Below, piece by piece: positions 39,159 to 46,862 of a DNA stretch of 47,702 nucleotides. The stretch is from CAYNQK01 sp964470375 (GTDB taxonomy: Bacteria; Spirochaetota; Spirochaetia; Treponematales; JBGSOB01). A program made the translations under genes and the position numbers. The stretch's first letter is position 1. Each line of letters starts with the position of its first letter. The DNA lies in contig CAYYCP010000018.1 in NCBI GenBank assembly GCA_964470375.1, forward strand, positions 1-47,702, written 5' to 3'. A model generated the notes under the pieces. It had not been told where the DNA came from. It worked only from the letters and a program-made list of their open reading frames with translations, and searched no databases.

Positions 39159-40115
39159 TCAGGTCCGCGCCAGGTGTACCGCGAAGCCTGACAGCTCGCG
39201 GTCCAGGTAGGCCACCTTGGTGCCCTGGGAGTCGCGCTTGACCGTCTCTTCCACGATCCCCACCCCCATGCGTCCTAGGAAGGCGATTGCCCGATCGATA
39301 TTATTCGCGGTCAGGCCGATATGCCCATACCGGCCTCGGCCCGGCCCCAGCATCAGCTCAAAGGAATTTCCGGCGAAGATCGAGGAGGCGCCCTCCTTAG
39401 GTGCAAAGCCAAGGGCGCCCAGAAAGGCGGCCGCGCTCCTGGCCTCCTCCGTCGAGTCATGGTTGAGGCCCAGGTGCATGAGGGAAAATCCGTGCAGGGC
39501 CTGGAGGGCCGCGCGGCAGGCGGCCGAAATGCCGGCCCAGTCCCCGGCGTCTATCATGGCCGATGTGGCCATCCAGCTGCCGCCGATCGCATGTACCTGG
39601 GGACAACGAGCGTAGGGGCCGATGTTAGTGGCGTCGATGCCCCCGGTAGGCAGGTAGGACAGCTCGGGGAAGGGCCCGGCCATGGCCTTGAGCATACCTA
39701 CACCACCGCACTGTTCGGCCGGGAAGAATTTGACTACTTCCAAGCCCCTCCCCAGGGCGACCTCGGCCCCCGAGGGCCCGTCTATGCCGGGCACGACAGG
39801 TATGCCCCGCTCCAGGCAGAAATCCACCACCGCCGGGTTGAAGCCGGGGGCTACGATGAAGGCCGCCCCGGCCTCCATGGCCGCCCGGGCCCGCTCAACG
39901 TCGATGACCGTCCCCGCTCCCACCAGGACCTCGGGAACTTGATCGACGATGGCGCGGATGGCCTCGCCGGCCGCCTGGGTGCGGAAGGTGATCTCCGCTA
40001 TGCCGATGCCTCCATGGACAAGGGCGCGGGCGAGAGCCGGCGCCTGGCTGGCATCATGTATCTTGATAGTCGGGACAAGGCCGATATCGCCGATCGCCTT
40101 GAGGACAGGGTTCAT
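39159..40115 (-). CDS. eda: KDPG aldolase with C-terminal VOC domain
   Basis: The 318-aa protein has a class I KDPG/KHG aldolase at residues 1 to about 212: E41 in IAEITFRT, VLVGAGTV, and Schiff-base Lys K129 in VVKFFPAEQ with LPTGGI. A glyoxalase/VOC-like domain follows (about 215-318; MHLGLNHDS, GRYGHIGLTANNIDRA). It cleaves 2-keto-3-deoxy-6-phosphogluconate to pyruvate and glyceraldehyde-3-phosphate. The VOC part has His/Glu-like metal positions, but its role is unknown. ATG 40115 follows GGAGGG by 4 nt; an earlier ATG at 40142 would lie inside the promoter. Classic Eda is about 210 aa. Confidence 0.92.
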   Translation of the reverse strand: MNPVLKAIGDIGLVPTIKIHDASQAPALARALVHGGIGIAEITFRTQAAGEAIRAIVDQVPEVLVGAGTVIDVERARAAMEAGAAFIVAPGFNPAVVDFCLERGIPVVPGIDGPSGAEVALGRGLEVVKFFPAEQCGGVGMLKAMAGPFPELSYLPTGGIDATNIGPYARCPQVHAIGGSWMATSAMIDAGDWAGISAACRAALQALHGFSLMHLGLNHDSTEEARSAAAFLGALGFAPKEGASSIFAGNSFELMLGPGRGRYGHIGLTANNIDRAIAFLGRMGVGIVEETVKRDSQGTKVAYLDRELSGFAVHLART

Positions 40116-40132
40116 GGTTCCCTCCATCGATG

Positions 40133-40161
40133 AGTATACCATATATTTTCTTTATGGAACA
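40133..40161 (-). promoter_or_regulatory. KDPG aldolase promoter
   Basis: Minus strand: TGTTCC (40161-40156), 17-bp spacer, TATACT (40138-40133). The -35 hexamer is inside the 17-bp palindrome. Confidence 0.6.
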
Positions 40162-40170
40162 GTGTTCCAT
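40154..40170. promoter_or_regulatory. 17-bp perfect palindrome, probable IclR/KdgR operator
   Basis: ATGGAACA-G-TGTTCCAT. Its form resembles IclR-type sites (TGGAA...TTCCA) and the arrangement of enterobacterial KdgR boxes. It covers the aldolase -35 box and ends 7 bp before the -35 of the divergent kdgK promoter. Looser copies lie downstream at 40264-40279 (ATGAAA-CAAC-TTTCAT) and 40334-40350 (TGAAAA...TTTCCA). The IclR gene at 41453-42301 is the natural candidate to bind it. Confidence 0.7.
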
Positions 40171-40177
40171 TTTTATA

Positions 40178-40206
40178 TTGACGATTTTCCATCCATCCCC
40201 TACACT
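40178..40206 (+). promoter_or_regulatory. KDG kinase promoter
   Basis: TTGACG (40178-40183), 17-bp spacer, TACACT (40201-40206). The leader would be about 175 nt and contains two imperfect operator copies. A second possible start is the extended -10 TGGTATAGT at 40238-40246. Confidence 0.6.
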
Positions 40207-40387
40207 AAGGCTCGTTCGGCGCGCCCTTGGCATCGGATGGTATAGTCCTAGAGCAAGATTGGGATGAAACAACTTTCATTTTTTGGATAGCAGCCTTCCG
40301 GGCTGGTGGCAATAGAGATACTTTATTTCTTAGTGAAAACAGCATTTCCATAGAATATCCCGACCCTGCCGGGAAAAGGAGGCCGCC

Positions 40388-41422
40388 ATGCATCGCATCA
40401 TCACATTCGGGGAAATCATGCTCCGCCTCGCCCCGCCTGAGCGCGAGAGGCTCTTTCAATCGCCCCTCCTCAAGGCCAGCTTCGGCGGGGGAGAGGCCAA
40501 CGTGGCCGTATCCCTGGCCATCCTGGGCGAATCCGCCGCCTTCGTCAGCTCCCTCCCGGACAACCCCCTTGGCGCGGCCGCCCTGGCCGAACTTCGCAAG
40601 TATAACGTGGACGTCTCGGAAATCCGCATAGGGAGCGGTCGCCTAGGGGTCTACTACCTGGAGACGGGCGCAAATCAACGGGCCTCCAGCGTCATCTATG
40701 ACCGTGAGGGTTCCGCCATCTCCAAGGTCGGAGCGGGCAGCTTCGATTGGGCGACCATCCTGAAGGGAGCGGATTGGTTCCACTTCACAGGCATCACCCC
40801 GGCCCTCTCCCAGGGCGCTGCCGATGCCTGCATGGAGGCCTCTAAGGCCGCCCGCGCGGCCGGGGCCCGCGTCTCCATCGACCTCAATTTCCGCAAAAAG
40901 CTATGGAACTACGGCAAGCGCGCCGCCGAGGTGATGCGCCCGCTGGCCGCCCTCGCGGACGTCCTGGTGGCCAATGAGGAGGACGTGCAGAACTGCCTGG
41001 GCATCGCCATCGAGGGCGCTGATCCCGATGCCGGGGAAGTCCCGGCCGAAGCCTACGCGGCGCTGGCGCAGAAGGTCCGCTCCGCCTACCCGAATCTCTC
41101 GGCCCTGGCCATCACCCTGCGCCAGAGCCGCTCCGCCGACTCCAACGGCTGGAGCGCCATCCTCTCCGGAGCATCCGGTTGTATCCATTCCAGGGTGTAT
41201 TCGATAGACGACATCGTCGACCGGGTAGGCGGGGGTGACGCCTTCGCCGCCGGCCTCATTTACGGCTTCCTCAACATGGATGGAGACGAGAAGGCCTCCC
41301 TGGAATTCGCGGTGGCCGCCTCGGCCCTCAAGCACTCCTTCCCCGGGGACTTCAACCTGGCAAGCCTTGCCGAGATCCGTGCCCTGGCGGCCGGGGACGC
41401 CTCAGGCCGGGTCAGGCGTTGA
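40388..41422 (+). CDS. kdgK: 2-dehydro-3-deoxygluconate kinase (PfkB family)
   Basis: The 344-aa PfkB-family kinase has GGGEANVAVSLAILG near the N-terminus, substrate lid features, SIDLNFRKKLW (DxNxR motif of KDG/fructo-type kinases), and the catalytic GGGDAFAAGLIYG with the Asp base. It phosphorylates KDG to KDPG, the substrate of the neighbouring aldolase. AAGGAGG lies 7 nt before ATG. Divergent from the aldolase and convergent with the IclR gene. A simple fructokinase-like activity is the main alternative. Confidence 0.88.
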   Translation: MHRIITFGEIMLRLAPPERERLFQSPLLKASFGGGEANVAVSLAILGESAAFVSSLPDNPLGAAALAELRKYNVDVSEIRIGSGRLGVYYLETGANQRASSVIYDREGSAISKVGAGSFDWATILKGADWFHFTGITPALSQGAADACMEASKAARAAGARVSIDLNFRKKLWNYGKRAAEVMRPLAALADVLVANEEDVQNCLGIAIEGADPDAGEVPAEAYAALAQKVRSAYPNLSALAITLRQSRSADSNGWSAILSGASGCIHSRVYSIDDIVDRVGGGDAFAAGLIYGFLNMDGDEKASLEFAVAASALKHSFPGDFNLASLAEIRALAAGDASGRVRR

Positions 41423-41452
41423 GGCCGGCGGAAAGGATTCCGGCGAAACGAT

Positions 41453-42301
41453 TCAACCAGCCCCCTGCCCGCCCATGATCTCCGAGATCGCGTCAGCCCT
41501 CCGACGGATAGCCCGGGCATACTCGGCCTCTCCCTCTTCACGGTAGCGGAAAGAGGGCCAAGAGACGCTCAAGGCGGCTGCCACGGCCCCTGAGTAGTCT
41601 CTGACGGGCGCAGCCAGGCAGCGGATGCCCTCCTCGCGCTCCTCGGCGTCCAGGGCGTAGCCGCGCACGCGTACCCGCTCCACCTCGGCGTCCAGGGCAG
41701 CCCGGTCGCCCAGGGTGGCCGGCGTGTAGGCGTCCAGGTGCATCCGTGAGACCAAGTCGGCGTACTCCGCGGGCGCGAGGCCGGCCAAGAGGACCTTGCC
41801 AATCGCAGTGCAGTGCAGGGGTATCTGCCGCCCCACCCGCGAATACATGCGGATGGCCTGGCGCGACTCCACCTTGAGGACATAGACCGCATGATCACCG
41901 TCCAGCATCCCCAGGTGCACCGTCTCGCCCAACTCCTCGCAGAGCCGCTCGGCCTCGGGGCGGGCTACGTCAATAATGTCGATGTGCTCGAGGGCCCGCG
42001 ACCCGACCATGAAGGTCTTGAGAGTCAGATAGTAGGCCTCGCCTTGATCTCGTCGGGCGTAGCCAAGGACACGCAGGGTGGACAGAAATCGCAGAGCGGT
42101 AGGCTTGGCCAAGCCGGTGAGGCGCGAGATCTCCTCCAGGCCCAGGCGGCGATGCTGCGAAAGGCATTCGATCAAGGCCATGGCGCGCCTGACGGCGTTG
42201 ACCGTCTCGCCTGAATCCGGACAATCCGAACCCGCGCGCTCTGCCCTGCCATCGACGGACCTGCGCGCCTCCCCGTTGTCCCTACTGGAGCGCGGACTCA
42301 T
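41453..42301 (-). CDS. IclR-family transcriptional regulator (KdgR-like)
   Basis: The 282-aa protein has a 32-residue hydrophilic N-terminal extension, a winged helix-turn-helix (about 35-95; LEEISRLTGLAKPTALRFLSTL), and the IclR effector domain (about 110-270; VGRQIPLHCTAIGKVLLAGL, RGYALDAEEREEGIRCLAAPV). IclR proteins repress or activate sugar-acid genes; next to kdgK and eda it probably senses KDG. Its ATG overlaps the stop of the upstream HEAT-like gene (ATGA), so it is translated from an envelope-protein operon rather than from a promoter of its own. Confidence 0.9.
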   Translation of the reverse strand: MSPRSSRDNGEARRSVDGRAERAGSDCPDSGETVNAVRRAMALIECLSQHRRLGLEEISRLTGLAKPTALRFLSTLRVLGYARRDQGEAYYLTLKTFMVGSRALEHIDIIDVARPEAERLCEELGETVHLGMLDGDHAVYVLKVESRQAIRMYSRVGRQIPLHCTAIGKVLLAGLAPAEYADLVSRMHLDAYTPATLGDRAALDAEVERVRVRGYALDAEEREEGIRCLAAPVRDYSGAVAAALSVSWPSFRYREEGEAEYARAIRRRADAISEIMGGQGAG

Positions 42302-43467
42302 TCGCCTAGGATGGCCTTCATGGCGTCTGCCGCGGCGACCCTAACCCCCGATGACCAGTGAGAGTTCTCGGTCACGGCCTTGAGGCCCGGGATGGCCTTG
42401 GGATTCTCAGAGCGCCCGGCGTTCTGGATGGCAGCCTTAGCCAGGCGCTCAAGGTCCTGGTTGGCCTGAGACTCGGTGCGTTGCCGGTTATAGTCCAGGA
42501 TGATGCTGTTCAGCTCCACCGCGGCCTCATTCCGCTTATTGGCTCCATAGACGGTCAGGATAAGGAGCTTCTCGTCCAGTTCGGCCGCCGGCCAGAGGGC
42601 CTTGCACAGCTCGACCGCCTCCATGCCTGAGTCCCCCAGGTTGATAAGGGTCTGCATGGCCAGGGAACGCAGGCCCCAGGCAGCGCTCTTCTCCTGGGGG
42701 GAATAGCCTTTAGCCTCAGCTCCGGCCCTGAGGGCGGTTATGCCGATGGCGATCTTGCGCTCCCTGGGGGCGCGCGAGCGATTCTCATACTTGAGGGCGG
42801 CGGTCTTGAGAGGCACCGTCTCCTTGGCAAGGATTTCGGCTACGGCCGGGCTGGGATCGTCGAGCATGACCGGGAGAATCTCGTCGGCCACCAGGCGCAA
42901 GCTGCTGGAGAAGCGCCCCTGGGAAGCATAGAAGACCGGGATCCAGCCGCTCAGGTGGGCCATCTTGCCCAGGGAGAGTATGCAGGCGCGCGCCAGGATC
43001 TCATCGTCCGAGGGGTAGGCGCTGGCCTTGAGATTGAGCTCGGTCAGGAGGGCGGCGATAGGCTCCACGTAGGCTAGGGCGCGCATCCGACCGAGGGCTA
43101 TGAGGGCCTCGGCCCGGATCGCGGCCGGATAGGCCCCGCGGGCCACCCGCATCAGGTCGTCCTGGGATTCCTCGTGGAGGTAGTCTCCCAGACCGGTACA
43201 GATCAGCGAGAGCATGGCGTCGTGGGAGTCGCGCTCTGAGGCGGACAGGGCGGCCCGGTCGGTGTTAAGGATGTCCTTGAGGCCGCTCTCCAGGAGGAAG
43301 GCCACCACCGGGTCCTTTGTCTCCACAAGCATGGATAGGGCGAAGTACTTCTGCTTGAAGCTGTTGGCCTGGGAATAGATCTGCTTGAAGATGTCGACGC
43401 TCTCGTCCGCGGGCAAGAGTCCGGCGATACCAAGGATGAGGCAGAGCGTCGCGATTTTCCTCACCAT
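42298..43467 (-). CDS. Secreted HEAT-repeat-like protein
   Basis: The 389-aa protein has a short signal peptide (about 1-19). The body is helical HEAT/armadillo-like pairs (for example AAIRAEALIALGRMRAL and ILARACILSLGKMA, about 110-180; LRSLAMQTLINLGDSGMEAV near 265; VRVAAADAMKAILGE at the end). It is probably periplasmic. It begins 22 bp after the lipoprotein stop and ends in a 4-nt overlap with the IclR start. No specific family recognised. Confidence 0.7.
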   Translation of the reverse strand: MVRKIATLCLILGIAGLLPADESVDIFKQIYSQANSFKQKYFALSMLVETKDPVVAFLLESGLKDILNTDRAALSASERDSHDAMLSLICTGLGDYLHEESQDDLMRVARGAYPAAIRAEALIALGRMRALAYVEPIAALLTELNLKASAYPSDDEILARACILSLGKMAHLSGWIPVFYASQGRFSSSLRLVADEILPVMLDDPSPAVAEILAKETVPLKTAALKYENRSRAPRERKIAIGITALRAGAEAKGYSPQEKSAAWGLRSLAMQTLINLGDSGMEAVELCKALWPAAELDEKLLILTVYGANKRNEAAVELNSIILDYNRQRTESQANQDLERLAKAAIQNAGRSENPKAIPGLKAVTENSHWSSGVRVAAADAMKAILGE

Positions 43468-43489
43468 ACCCAGGCTCTCCCATCGGCCC

Positions 43490-44395
43490 TCATTCGGCCG
43501 GCGCTTCCTCTTCCCTATAGGCGTACTCGTAGACCGTGTACTCCTTGACCTTGCCCTTATCGTTCTTGACCGTTTTTTTGATGAGCGATCCGGCCTTGTC
43601 GTAATCATAGAGAATGGTCAGGAGAAGCTTGCCGGTCACACCGGTCTTGCGCTCCTGGGCCAGCCTGTCGCCCTCATAAGTATAGTCCTCGTAGGACTCG
43701 GTCGTGCCCCGGGCGGTGATATTGGTGCGCGAAATCTCGCGGCCCTTCTTATCGTGCTCTATTTGAATCATCCCGCGATACTCGTTCTCACGGGCTCTCA
43801 GGGTGATGCGCTTGAGGAGGCCCTCCTCATAGCGATACTGGGTCTCGCCCACCAACTCGTCCTCGCCCATGAAGATCTTCCACGATGTGCGCCTCCCGGC
43901 CTCGTCGTAGGCGAAGCGCGATGTGAGCACCACCACATTGCGCGGATCCCGCCGGGTCTCCTGGAGCTTGAGGCCGTCCGGGCCGTAGGTCGAATCGATC
44001 CTGTACTTGAGGACGTTCTCCGGGCCGTAGACAGTCTCACGGATCAGCAGGCCCTTGGCGTCGTATTCGTAGACGGATTTCCCTTGGGGGGCGCTGCGCT
44101 GGGAGTCGTGCAGAGTCTTTGAAAGGAGGACTTTAAGCGCGGCATCGTATTCATAGCTGTAGTACTCGTCCAACTTGTCCGTGCCGTGGTAGCGGGATTC
44201 CTTGATCAGGACTGGAACCTTGATGGTTTTGCCGGCGGCCGGCTTGGGGCTGGGTTGGGGAGAGGGTGATTCCGCCACAGCCGGGCTGGGCGTCTCGGGA
44301 GGGGGAGACTTCTCCTTGCCATTGCAGGCGATCAAGCCAAGGAGACAAACGGATAGGAGGATAGATATGGGCAATCGCATCGTCTTGAACAGCAT
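43490..44395 (-). CDS. Lipoprotein with YD/RHS-like beta repeats
   Basis: The 301-aa protein has a lipobox (LIAC), then a Pro/Ser/Glu-rich linker (about 25-55). About ten Tyr-Asp-rich beta repeats follow (YEYDAKGLLIRET, FAYDEAGRRTSW, YDYDKAGSLIKK), resembling YD/MORN-like strips. It should sit on the outer face of a membrane. ATG 44395 was chosen over ATG 44380. It is the first gene of a three-gene operon with the HEAT-like protein and IclR. Function unknown. Confidence 0.7.
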   Translation of the reverse strand: MLFKTMRLPISILLSVCLLGLIACNGKEKSPPPETPSPAVAESPSPQPSPKPAAGKTIKVPVLIKESRYHGTDKLDEYYSYEYDAALKVLLSKTLHDSQRSAPQGKSVYEYDAKGLLIRETVYGPENVLKYRIDSTYGPDGLKLQETRRDPRNVVVLTSRFAYDEAGRRTSWKIFMGEDELVGETQYRYEEGLLKRITLRARENEYRGMIQIEHDKKGREISRTNITARGTTESYEDYTYEGDRLAQERKTGVTGKLLLTILYDYDKAGSLIKKTVKNDKGKVKEYTVYEYAYREEEAPAE

Positions 44396-44430
44396 GAAGC
44401 CTCGCCGCGGCTTCGCGGCCCCTCCCTCCC

Positions 44431-44458
44431 ATGATACGGCCAAACGCCAATCATGCAA
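44431..44458 (-). promoter_or_regulatory. Promoter of the lipoprotein-HEAT-IclR operon
   Basis: Minus strand: TTGCAT (44458-44453), 16-bp spacer, TATCAT (44436-44431). The leader before ATG 44395 is about 29 nt. Confidence 0.6.
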
Positions 44459-44869
44459 TAATATAGTAGATGATCGGCAAAAAGACGATACTTCTGGACC
44501 CTCAGGATGTATTGGAGAAAGGATCTGGCATTGCCAGTTTTCTCTCATTTTTCGTCCCTCGAAACCTTATACTAATATCTATATATAATACAGTAACTTA
44601 CTATCTTCTCCCTAAGAATGGTAAGCACATTTGATTTTCTCCTCTCCCAAATTCGGAAGCACTAGGCTCATAGAGGAGCAGGATCTGAAAAACCGCGAGG
44701 ATCTATCGTGAGCCTTGCGGGCGAGTTGAGACGACACCACTACTCTTAGCGGTGTCGAATGGCGCTCCTGAGAGCAAAACCCTCGGCCTATCCATTTTGA
44801 AGCTTCGATGGATTATACTTCTTTTTCTCGGGGAGAAAAGCCTGATGGAGGCTCCGAGGGGAGGTCGAT
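44459..44869. other. AT-rich intergenic region
   Basis: About 410 bp without a supportable gene, clearly lower in GC than the flanks. It holds an AT run near 44575-44592, a small hairpin ACACC/GGTGT (44735-44755) and a TATACT (44814-44819) that may serve the kelch-like gene, though no good -35 box goes with it. Short ORFs here lack recognisable features. Confidence 0.4.
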
Positions 44870-46846
44870 ATGCGGGCAGGCACTCGTGGCAGACGTTCAT
44901 CGGTTTTCGCATCGATGGCGCTCTTTTTTATCTCGGCATCCAATGTCTCAGCCCAGGGATCATCCTCAGCCTGGCGCTTGGAGACGCCCCTGCGCTTTTC
45001 CCCTCGCATGAACCACGCCGTCACTGTCATGGGCGATGCCCTCTACCTGGCTGCCGGCATGCGCATGGGCACCACCTCAGTCTCCACGAACGATGTCTGG
45101 AAGAGTACCGACGGGGATACCTGGGAACGCCTAGCCGCTGATCCCCCTTTCCCTCCCCGCGAATCCCCCTCCCTCTGCGCCTTTAGAGGAAAGCTATGGC
45201 TCATAGGAGGCATCTCCGAGGCTGTTGGGATGAGAGAAGGTGAGGGGATCATCGACGCCTGGACGTCCGCCGACGGACGCTCCTGGGAGGCCGCCGATAT
45301 CTCCTTCATCGCCCCGGGGACATCGAGCCTCCTGGCCATTGCCCTCCCCGACAGGCTCTGGATCATCGCCAATTCCCAAGGCGGGGCCAAGGCCTATTCC
45401 AGTCCCGATGGCATCAATTTCAAGGAAGCTAAGGCCAGCCTCCCGGTCCTGAAATCAGCCTGGTCCTTCAAGGGCGGCCTGTACGCCTGGGACAAGGCCG
45501 GCGCCGCTATCTATGCCTCTAAGGACGGCTCGGCCTGGACAAAGGCCGCATCCGCCCCTGCATTCCTCTCAATCCCGGGGGAGCTGGGCGGCGTACTCTA
45601 CGCTATCTGTTCAGACGGTATCAGGCTATCCAGGGACTCCCTGTCCTGGACAAAGAGCGATGCTGGCGCCGCCATCCCCGGCTTCCTGCGCTACCTCCGC
45701 AAACCTGAAAACTCCTCCTATTCGGAGAGCGTACGAGAGGGCGCCGCCCTGGTTTCCTTCAAGGGCCGCCTCTGGTGCATCGCCGGCGCCCCCGGCTCCG
45801 TCAGCTCCTCGCCAGGCGTCGCGGTGGGAGGCTTCACCCTAGACAACGATCTTTGGTCCAGCCGTGACGGAAAGGCCTGGGAGCTCCACGCCGCCCCCTC
45901 GCGGAAGTCTCTCCCCGCGGCGCGCTTCGGTCAGGCCAGCCTCGTCCATGCGGGTAGGCTCTATGTCCTAGGAGGCCGCTTGGATCCCGCCCATGAGCAG
46001 GTCCTGGCCGACACCTGGTCCATGGGTCCGGACAGGACATGGACCGCCCATGGTCCCTCGGCCACCTACTACTCCTACCAAGAAAATTCTGGCATCTGGG
46101 AGCCTCGCTGGCGCCTGGGCGCGGCCAGCTTCAAGGGCCGCCTCTGGATCGCCGGCGGCCTGGCATCGCCTTATGAAGAGGCCCAGGCGTACCGCTCCGA
46201 CGTCTGGTCCTCGGAGGACGGCAGCGTTTGGAGACTAGAGACCGATGCCGCCGCCTTCGGACCGCGGGCCGGCCTCTCCCTAGTAGCCCACGCCGGCTAC
46301 CTTTGGGCCTTCGGGGGCGAAGGGCCCTTGCCTCCATCGGAGCCCGGGCAGAAAGCCAGGATAGCCGCCCTGGACGGGATTTACCGAAGCGCGGATGGCA
46401 GGACCTGGGAGGCTGTCAGGGCAGATCCCGCGCCGGGCTTCGCCTCCATGCAGTCGGCCGCCTCGGACGGGGAGAGAATATGGATCGTGGGCGGCTACTA
46501 TTCCAGCGGCGAGGATTCGTATCTCACCCGCAGCGCCTGGTCCTCGGCCGATGGCATAGCCTGGCGCCGCGAGCCCCCCGCCCCGGCCTTTTTCTTCGGG
46601 GCCGCCGCCTGCGCCGCCCCCGGGGGCGGGCTCATAACGGCTGGCGGCCGCGACTCGACGGGGACGGCCCTATCCTCTATGGCCATTCTCAAGCCAAACG
46701 GGGACTGGATTGAGGCCGCCCCCCTACCCTGGCCGGCCGACGAGGGAAGCCTGGCCGTCTTCGGCGGGCGGCTCTGGTTCCTGGGGGGCCTGGATGACGC
46801 CGACGGTCCGCCTACCGGAGCGATATGGAGCATGCCCGCCCCCTAA
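44870..46846 (+). CDS. Secreted kelch-like beta-propeller protein
   Basis: The 658-aa protein has a signal peptide (about 1-29, ending SAQ) and about ten kelch-like blades. Repeated features are a Gly-Gly pair at the end of a strand (LWLIGGI, LYVLGGR, LWIAGGL, LWFLGGL) and W-S-S-D/DGxxW turns (SADGRSWE, SRDGKAWE). Two propellers, or one plus extra blades, are likely. It should be exported and work in the periplasm or at the surface, perhaps binding protein or glycan. GGGGAGG lies 5 nt before ATG 44870. Convergent with the exchanger gene, 16 bp apart. Confidence 0.8.
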   Translation: MRAGTRGRRSSVFASMALFFISASNVSAQGSSSAWRLETPLRFSPRMNHAVTVMGDALYLAAGMRMGTTSVSTNDVWKSTDGDTWERLAADPPFPPRESPSLCAFRGKLWLIGGISEAVGMREGEGIIDAWTSADGRSWEAADISFIAPGTSSLLAIALPDRLWIIANSQGGAKAYSSPDGINFKEAKASLPVLKSAWSFKGGLYAWDKAGAAIYASKDGSAWTKAASAPAFLSIPGELGGVLYAICSDGIRLSRDSLSWTKSDAGAAIPGFLRYLRKPENSSYSESVREGAALVSFKGRLWCIAGAPGSVSSSPGVAVGGFTLDNDLWSSRDGKAWELHAAPSRKSLPAARFGQASLVHAGRLYVLGGRLDPAHEQVLADTWSMGPDRTWTAHGPSATYYSYQENSGIWEPRWRLGAASFKGRLWIAGGLASPYEEAQAYRSDVWSSEDGSVWRLETDAAAFGPRAGLSLVAHAGYLWAFGGEGPLPPSEPGQKARIAALDGIYRSADGRTWEAVRADPAPGFASMQSAASDGERIWIVGGYYSSGEDSYLTRSAWSSADGIAWRREPPAPAFFFGAAACAAPGGGLITAGGRDSTGTALSSMAILKPNGDWIEAAPLPWPADEGSLAVFGGRLWFLGGLDDADGPPTGAIWSMPAP

Positions 46847-46862
46847 GCCTGTCGGGCCAGCC

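Noticed and set aside
44752..45141. Plus-strand ORF of 129 codons overlapping the kelch gene
   Set aside because: It overlaps the signal peptide of a clear secreted protein in another frame and has no start signal.
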